Shown in pieces: positions 58,221-64,000 of a stretch of DNA of 64,000 nt. The stretch lies in contig OW804096.1 in assembly GCA_942159475.1 (NCBI GenBank), positions 135,343,625 through 135,407,624 on the forward strand, in the 5' to 3' direction. Under the pieces are notes generated by a model, which was given only the letters and a program-made list of their open reading frames with translations, did no database searches and had not been told where the DNA came from. Both the position numbers and the translations under genes were made by a program. This DNA is from Sthenelais limicola (Eukaryota; Annelida; Polychaeta; Phyllodocida; Sigalionidae). How positions within the stretch are numbered: position 1 is the first letter of the stretch; each line of letters begins with the position of its first letter.

Positions 58221-59520
58221 GTAGCCTATGGTATTCCATATTACCCACTAGAAAGGTATAATAAACCCTCAATGATGTAGCCTATGGTATTCCATATTAC
58301 CCACTAGAAAGATATAATAAACCCTCAATGATGTAGCCTATGACATTCCATATTACCCACTAGAAAGCTATAATAAACCCTCAATGATGTAGCCTATGGT
58401 ATTCCATATTACCCACTAGAAAGGTATAATAAACATCCAATACTGTAGCCTATGACATTCCATATTACCCACTAGAAAGATATAATAAACCCTCAATGAT
58501 GTAGCCTATGACATTCCATATTACCCACTAGAAAGATATAATAAACATCCAATACTGTAGCCTATGGTATTCCATATTACCCACTAGAAAGATATAATAA
58601 ACCCTCAATGATGTAGCCTATGACATTCCATATTACCCACTAGAAAGCTATATTAAACCCTCAATGATGTAGCCTATGGTATTTCCATATTACCCACTAG
58701 AAAGGTATAATAAACATCCAATACTGTAGCCTATGACATTCCATATTACCCACTAGAAAGATATAATAAACCCTCAATGATGTAGCCTATGACATTCCAT
58801 ATTACCCACTAGAAAGATATAATAAACATCCAATACTGTAGCCTATGGTATTCCATATTACCCACTAGAAAGATATAATAAACCCTCAATGATGTAGCCT
58901 ATGACATTCCATATTACCCACTAGAAAGGTATAATAAACATCCAATACTGTAGCCTATGACATTCCATATTACCCACTAGAAAGGTATAATAAACATCCA
59001 ATACTGTAGCCTATGGTATTCCATATTACCCACTAGAAAGATATGATAAACCCTCAATGATGTAGCCTATGGTATTCCATATTACCCACTAGAAAGATAT
59101 AATAAACATCCAATATTGTAGCCTATGGTATTCCATATTACCCACTAGAAAGATATAATAAACCCTCAATGATGTAGCCTATGACATTCCATATTACCCA
59201 CTAGAAAGGTATAATAAACCCTCAATGATGTAGCCTATGGTATTCCATATTACCCACTAGAAAGATATAATAAACCCTCAATGATGTAGCCTATGGTATT
59301 CCATATTACCCACTAGAAAGATATAATAAACCCTCAATGATGTAGCCTATGGTATTCCATATTACCCACTAGAAAGGTATAATAAACCCTCAATGATGTA
59401 GCCTATGGTATTCCATATTACCCACTAGAAAGATATAATAAACCCTCAATGATGTAGCCTATGACATTCCATATTACCCACTAGAAAGGTATAATAAACA
59501 TCCAATACTGTAGCCTATGG
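58211..59520. repeat. 56-bp minisatellite, about 23 units of two types
   Basis: Common part CCATATTACCCACTAGAAAG. Type 1 has GATGTAGCCTATGGTAT and ends AAACCCTCAAT; type 2 has ACTGTAGCCTATGACAT and ends AAACATCCAAT; mixed units also occur. Confidence 0.93.
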
Positions 59521-59679
59521 TGTCCCATGATATCCTCTAGAGAGAGGGTGGTGTATAAACACTGAGATCATATAAGAATAGTATATCAGTGATTGGACGC
59601 CTACTGTGCTAATGGCATTCTCAGTCTGGCTTGGGATTATAATTTTGTGGTTAGAAATAGTTCTTCTCAGTTAGAAGGG

Positions 59680-59727
59680 ACTCTTCTCTGTCCCTCTCTC
59701 TGGTCTCTCCTCTCTCTCTGGTCTCTC

Positions 59728-59772
<45 letters not shown>

Positions 59773-59875
59773 CTCTCCCCTCCCCTCTCTCTCCTCTCTT
59801 TCTCCTCTCTCCCTCTCTCTCTCTCCCTCTCTCCCACCTCCTCTCTCTCCTCTTTCTCTCTCCTCTCTCTCTCTT

Positions 59876-59906
<31 letters not shown>

Positions 59907-60050
59907 CTCTCTCTCTCTCCTCTCTCTCTCCTCTGCCTCTGCCTCTCTCTCCTCTCTCCCTCTCTCCCACCTCCTCTCTCTCCTCTTTCTCTCTCCTCTC
60001 TCTCTCTTTCTCTCTCTCCTCTCCTCTCTCTCTCCCTCTCCTCGCTTGCA
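59680..60050. repeat. CT-rich microsatellite
   Basis: CTCTCTCTCTC tracts with a duplicated block (CTCTCTCCCACCTCCTCTCT at two places). Confidence 0.88.
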
Positions 60051-60592
60051 GGGAGCCTATACTTATAATTTAGATACTCTGTGGCCTACATTCCATAATA
60101 CCAGCTAGAGTAGGTATACATAATGAATACAAATGTAAAGCACCTCAGCAGAGTAGAGTATTGGTTTCATGCTGATTAGTATTAATCCAGTAATCTCCCA
60201 GGCAGGGGGGAGGAGGAGGAGGAGGAGGAGGAGAACAGGAGAAGTAGGCAGTAGAGTGTAAGGTGTGAAAGTGTCAAGTTATCAGATACCAAACTAAGGA
60301 TGGCTACGAGTGTAGGAGAGAGACATGTGTCATGGGATGTGGACAGGTTAGTGTGTGACAGTATGTGTGTGTGTGGAAGGGGGGGGGGGCAGGAGGGGGG
60401 GGGCCCTAGGTGACATACTGATCACACATAAGCATAATGTCTATACATACATGTGTATATGAGCACACAGAGCACACATGAAGATCCCTTTATGTTATTA
60501 TGAGCATAACACAGGGAATCTCTTTGTGTTATAATCAGTAGGACTGTGTTTGAAGCCTTTTTGCCAGGAAATGCCTCAAGTGAATCTCAGTA
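60051..60592. other. Unassigned sequence
   Basis: A GGA repeat (60210-60233), a GT/G-rich tract (60357-60405) and otherwise nothing recognisable. Confidence 0.45.
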
Positions 60593-60714
60593 GGGTCAGA
60601 TCTTCAGAAAATGATGTCCTTCACCAATCCTCTCAAATAACCCACATTCAAGATGAAAATCAGGTTTAAAATACAGTTCAACATAACCAGACAGATTTAT
60701 TGAATGAATACAAT

Positions 60715-61764
60715 TTTTTTTTTAAACATATTTTATTTCGAGAGACAAATTCCATACAGATTATGGTACGTTTCATGTTCACGAAAATCCACATGCAACG
60801 AAAAGATAATATATATATACATTATTCTACGCTACCACAATGCTCTATATTTTAAGTAATATTTGATAATACAATTTTCATTACATTATAACACCATATT
60901 TTTGTGAGTTTTTGGCCGTCATTAAAAATAAATATACAATCTATCCGCATGGTTAAAACAATGAGGTACTTAGTCTTTACCAGTTGGTTGATATATATCC
61001 GATATAGATGGCCATTTACATATTAACACTTTTAGTGCAATGACATTTCTGTTCTATTCACAATAAAGACGAAATTTTGACAAGACTCCGTCGCTAATCA
61101 GTTTGTACATTCTTAAAGAAGGACAATTTGTTTATTATCCCTTTGCTATCGCAATGTTACTTTCAGGTATTTCTTTACCTCCGGCCAACTCTTGATTTTA
61201 ATGTCAGGCGGTAGTTTATTCCACATAGATGGACCCAGGAATTGTGGGGTTTTGGCCAACTTTTCCGTATTTGCATTTATACACAACAAGTTAGGGCCCT
61301 CGGCAAGCCTGGTGTGTCTGGGCATGACCTGAAGATACTCATGATCGTCTAGCCTGTTATACATGAGGCCAAAGATGGCTATTCTACCTCTTATGTCAAG
61401 ATCTTTAATACCCAGTAATGCTTTCATTTCTAGCGTGGAATAATTTCTGTTTGTAAAGACTATTCTGATTGCCCTATTCACTGCGCTTTGTACCTTCCTA
61501 ATATTAACTACTGTAGCCATATTATACAGGAACAGGCCATAATCTGCTAGCGGTATGATATGTGACTTCACAATAATTTTAGCCAAGTCTTCATTGATGT
61601 AATATCGTATGTTTACCTTCGCTTGAATAATACCCCTCATCCTCAAAAAGTGATCATTGAAGTTTAACCATGGGTCGATTGTGAAGCCGAGATATTTTAC
61701 AATCTTCATTTTGGACATAGCCATACCGTTAATATAGATATGGGGCATGTTTATGATGTTCAGC
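60715..61764 (-). mobile_element. 5'-truncated non-LTR retrotransposon inserted in a family A MITE
   Basis: The minus-strand insert carries an RT C-terminal fragment (61146-61748), a 3' UTR and a poly(A)-like tail (the T-run at 60714-60724). It splits a family A MITE; the target sequence CAAT appears on both sides (60711-60714 and 61765-61768), giving a short target duplication. Confidence 0.78.
61146..61748 (-). pseudogene. RT thumb/C-terminal fragment
   Basis: The open frame reads MSKMKIVKYLGFTIDPWLNF, YGLFLYNMATVVNIRKVQSA, LLGIKDLDIRGRIAIFGLMY and MWNKLPPDIKIKSWPEVKKY. The YLGFxID and FNxLP-like (WNKLPPDI) blocks are those that follow the catalytic core in CR1/L2/Jockey-type RTs. The catalytic core itself is missing. 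Confidence 0.8.
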
Positions 61765-62284
61765 CAATACAGAATACACTCAGATATACCTAGTATTTAC
61801 CAACTTTCACTGTAATTTAGCAGAATTTGATAGATGTGTAGAACTGTAGATTGTGCATTTTCTGAAAATCTGGCCCATATGGGTGCTATAAAGTTAGTGT
61901 CAATGTACACATGTACTTAACTGTGGGAACTACTTTTATACCCAGCATTTTGAATTGTCTAAAATATTTGTCTGCTTGGGTCACCATAATAGCTTACAAC
62001 AGTTTTTAAACTTTATTCAATAAAAAAAAGCTAATTCAACATATATATAAGGACATTGAGGTTATCATGAGGGTGGCCGGGGCAGCATTAGGTTCCCTGA
62101 CTTGGGACAAAGCTCTTTTGTTCTAAATGCCACATAATTATGACATTAGAAGATCTTCCCGCTATAGCAGTTGTTTTTTGAGTTTTCCTCAACTTTTTAT
62201 TGTGTTACCCTCTCCGTGTACAAGATATCATGATGTAATAGAACAGCATCATGCCCAAAACACAATAATATTATGTTTCAATAT

Positions 62285-62700
62285 GTGATCAGTTTCTGGA
62301 AAATGAGTCATAAGTCGCAAAAAAAAGATTTTGAGATATCATTATATTTGAAAAGATGAGATCAAACCGATTCCAATGATAGTAAACAGTCTAATAATAT
62401 AATAAATATTTCTAGATTTTAAGTTTGATATTTTCGTTCTATTTCGTTCTATTAAAAAAGTTTCTAATATTTCTTGGGGTCAATAAACAGTAAAGTAACT
62501 AAATGTAGTCAATATGAAGACCTTTAAAACGAAGGGATATATTATATGGATTGTCTTGAAATTTTATACATCGATTGATATAACTATGAGTGATACACTC
62601 CCCCAAAATTAGAACATTCCAATAATGTAATCTTGTGAAGAAAACACTTTGAGAAATATCAATTTTGCGACTTATGACTCATTTTCCTGAAACACATCAC
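62285..62700 (+). mobile_element. MITE family B copy
   Basis: TIR GTGATCAGTTTCTGGAAAAT; internal TTTCGTTCTA duplication at 62433-62452. Confidence 0.82.
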
Positions 62701-62904
62701 ATAATTATTATGTTTCAATGTAGTATAAGCTGAATATGGTATGTCTATAAACGTATCCGTAGACATACCGTGTTCTGCTTAGCTTTTAATATTGCGTTTC
62801 TTTAGCTACATCAATCAACTTCTTAGGCTTATTTTAGCTTTACTTTTTGATCTGCATTAAATCTTAGTACTTCTTCCCGTTTCTAGTTCACCATGTTGTT
62901 TTTT

Positions 62905-62985
62905 CGCATTTTTTTACTGAGTTTGTTGCTAAATATTTGTCCAACTGAATCTATCTCAGCATGCACTGTGCTACACATCCCTGGT
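62905..62985 (+). mobile_element. MITE family C fragment
   Basis: GTTGCTAAATATTTGTCCAA and CAGCATGCACTGTG match the family C interior; no termini. Confidence 0.4.
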
Positions 62986-63024
62986 AATAGGTGTCTGTCC
63001 CTGTGCATGTCCATCTGCAGTATT

Positions 63025-64000
63025 ACCACAGCAGTAGTATAAGTAGGTTGGGAAACCCCCATTCACAGCAGTAGTGTAAGTAGGTTGGGATACCCCCATT
63101 CACAGCAGTAGTATAAGTAGGTTGGGAAACCCCATTCACAGCAGTAGTGTAAGTAGGTTGGGAAATCCCCATTCACAGCAGTAGTATGAGTAGGTTGGGA
63201 TACCCCCATTCACAGCAGTAGTGTAAGTAGGTTGGGAAACCCCAGTCACAGCAGTAGTGTAAGTAGGTTGGGATACCCCCATTCACAGTAGTAGTATAAG
63301 TAGGTTGGGAAACCCCATTCACAGCAGTAGTATAAGTAGGTTGGGAAACCCCATGCACAGCAGTAGTATAAGTAGGTTGGGAAACCCCTATTCACAGCAG
63401 TAGTGTAAGTAGGTTGGGATACCCCTATTCATAGCAGTAGTATAAGTAGGTTCACAGCAGTAGTATAAGGAGGTTGGGATACCCCCATTCACAGCAGTAG
63501 TGTAAGTAGGTTGGGATGCCCCTATTCACAGCAGTAGTGTAAGTAGGTTGGGATACCCCCATTCATAGCAGTAGTATAAGTAGGTTCACAGCGGTAGTGT
63601 AAGTAGGTTGGGATACCCCCATTCATAGCAGTAGTATAAGTAGGTTCACAGCAGTAGTGTAAGTAGGTTGGGATACCCCTATTTACAGCAGTAGTGTAAG
63701 TAGGTTGGGATACCCCCATTCACAGCAGTAGTGTAAGTAGGTTCACAGCAGTAGTATAAGTAGGTTGGGATACCCCCATTCACAGCAGTAGTATAAGTAG
63801 GTTGGGATACCCCCATTCACAGCAGTAGTTTGAGTAGGTTGGGATACCCCCATTCACAGCAGTAGTATAAGTAGGTTGGGATACCCCCATTCACAGCAGT
63901 AGTATAAGTAGGTTGGGAAACCCCCACTCACAGTAGTAGTGTAAGTAGGTTGGGAAACCCCCATTCACAGCAGTAGTGTAAGTAGGTTGGGATACCCCCA
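63025..64000. repeat. 37-bp minisatellite continuing past the right edge
   Basis: Unit CAGCAGTAGTATAAGTAGGT then TGGGATACCCCCATTCA, about 26 units, some shortened by loss of the TGGGATACCCCCATT half. Confidence 0.94.

Larger units (their letters stand above)
60593..61876 (-). mobile_element. MITE family A copy split by a non-LTR element
   Basis: Left part 60593-60714, right part 61765-61876 with CTGAAAATCTGGCCC at the end. The insert is the retrotransposon at 60715-61764. Confidence 0.72.

Noticed and set aside
58211..59520. CRISPR-like regular array
   Set aside because: Units are contiguous 56-bp tandem repeats without unique spacers, in an animal genome; the same applies to 19720-21165 and 63025-64000.

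Overview
The window is repeat-dense DNA from an animal genome, most likely an aquatic invertebrate. The evidence is a multi-exon gene with GT/AG introns and scavenger-receptor and immunoglobulin domains, CR1/L2-like retrotransposon debris, many small inverted-repeat transposons, and long minisatellites. The lineage (amphioxus-like, hemichordate, mollusc and so on) cannot be settled from the sequence alone. A 200-N scaffold gap lies at 57617-57816.

The one host gene that can be supported runs on the minus strand from an ATG at 47292 to beyond the left edge. I placed eleven exons by hand: 45621-47292, 21583-21671, 17144-17263, 10976-11168, 10075-10264, 8257-8381, 7395-7538, 5860-5985, 3968-4110, 3247-3367 and 394-563. 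All have AG/GT borders, their phases agree, and together they give 3093 nt, or 1031 codons with no stop. The predicted protein is: signal peptide, cysteine-rich N-terminus, SRCR domain, a block of furin-like cysteine-rich repeats, a second SRCR domain split over three exons (four counting its end), an EGF-like module, then at least four Ig-like domains. It looks like a cell-surface or secreted recognition/adhesion protein. The 3' end, including any membrane anchor or cytoplasmic part, lies outside the window. No other host gene is convincing; one orphan exon candidate is at 50768-51011.

The introns, especially the 24-kb first intron, are filled with mobile and satellite DNA. MITE family A (about 235 bp, TIR starting GGGTCAGATTTTCAG, about 28 copies) and MITE family B (about 405 bp, TIR starting GTGATGTGTTTCAG, about 15 copies) both show 4-bp target duplications, each confirmed by a nested insertion, and their termini align. 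Other elements are family C (about 350 bp), a PIF/Harbinger-like MITE with a TTA duplication, a TTAA-flanked element, a foldback element (47940-48915), a solo LTR (15760-16363) and several hairpins. Non-LTR retrotransposons, all broken by truncation or frameshift, lie at 24343-28485, 33216-35145, 39922-41734 and 60715-61764, with 3' fragments elsewhere.

Tandem arrays occupy about 15 kb: a 60-bp unit (19720-21165), 66-bp (15600-16838), 56-bp (58211-59520), 37-bp (63025 to the right edge), 19-bp (10437-10976), 21-bp (8429-8765 and 32385-33005), and four long purine/pyrimidine tracts. Several arrays touch exon borders of the host gene. The most unusual is the 19-bp array, whose every unit repeats the 5' splice-site motif of the exon next to it.
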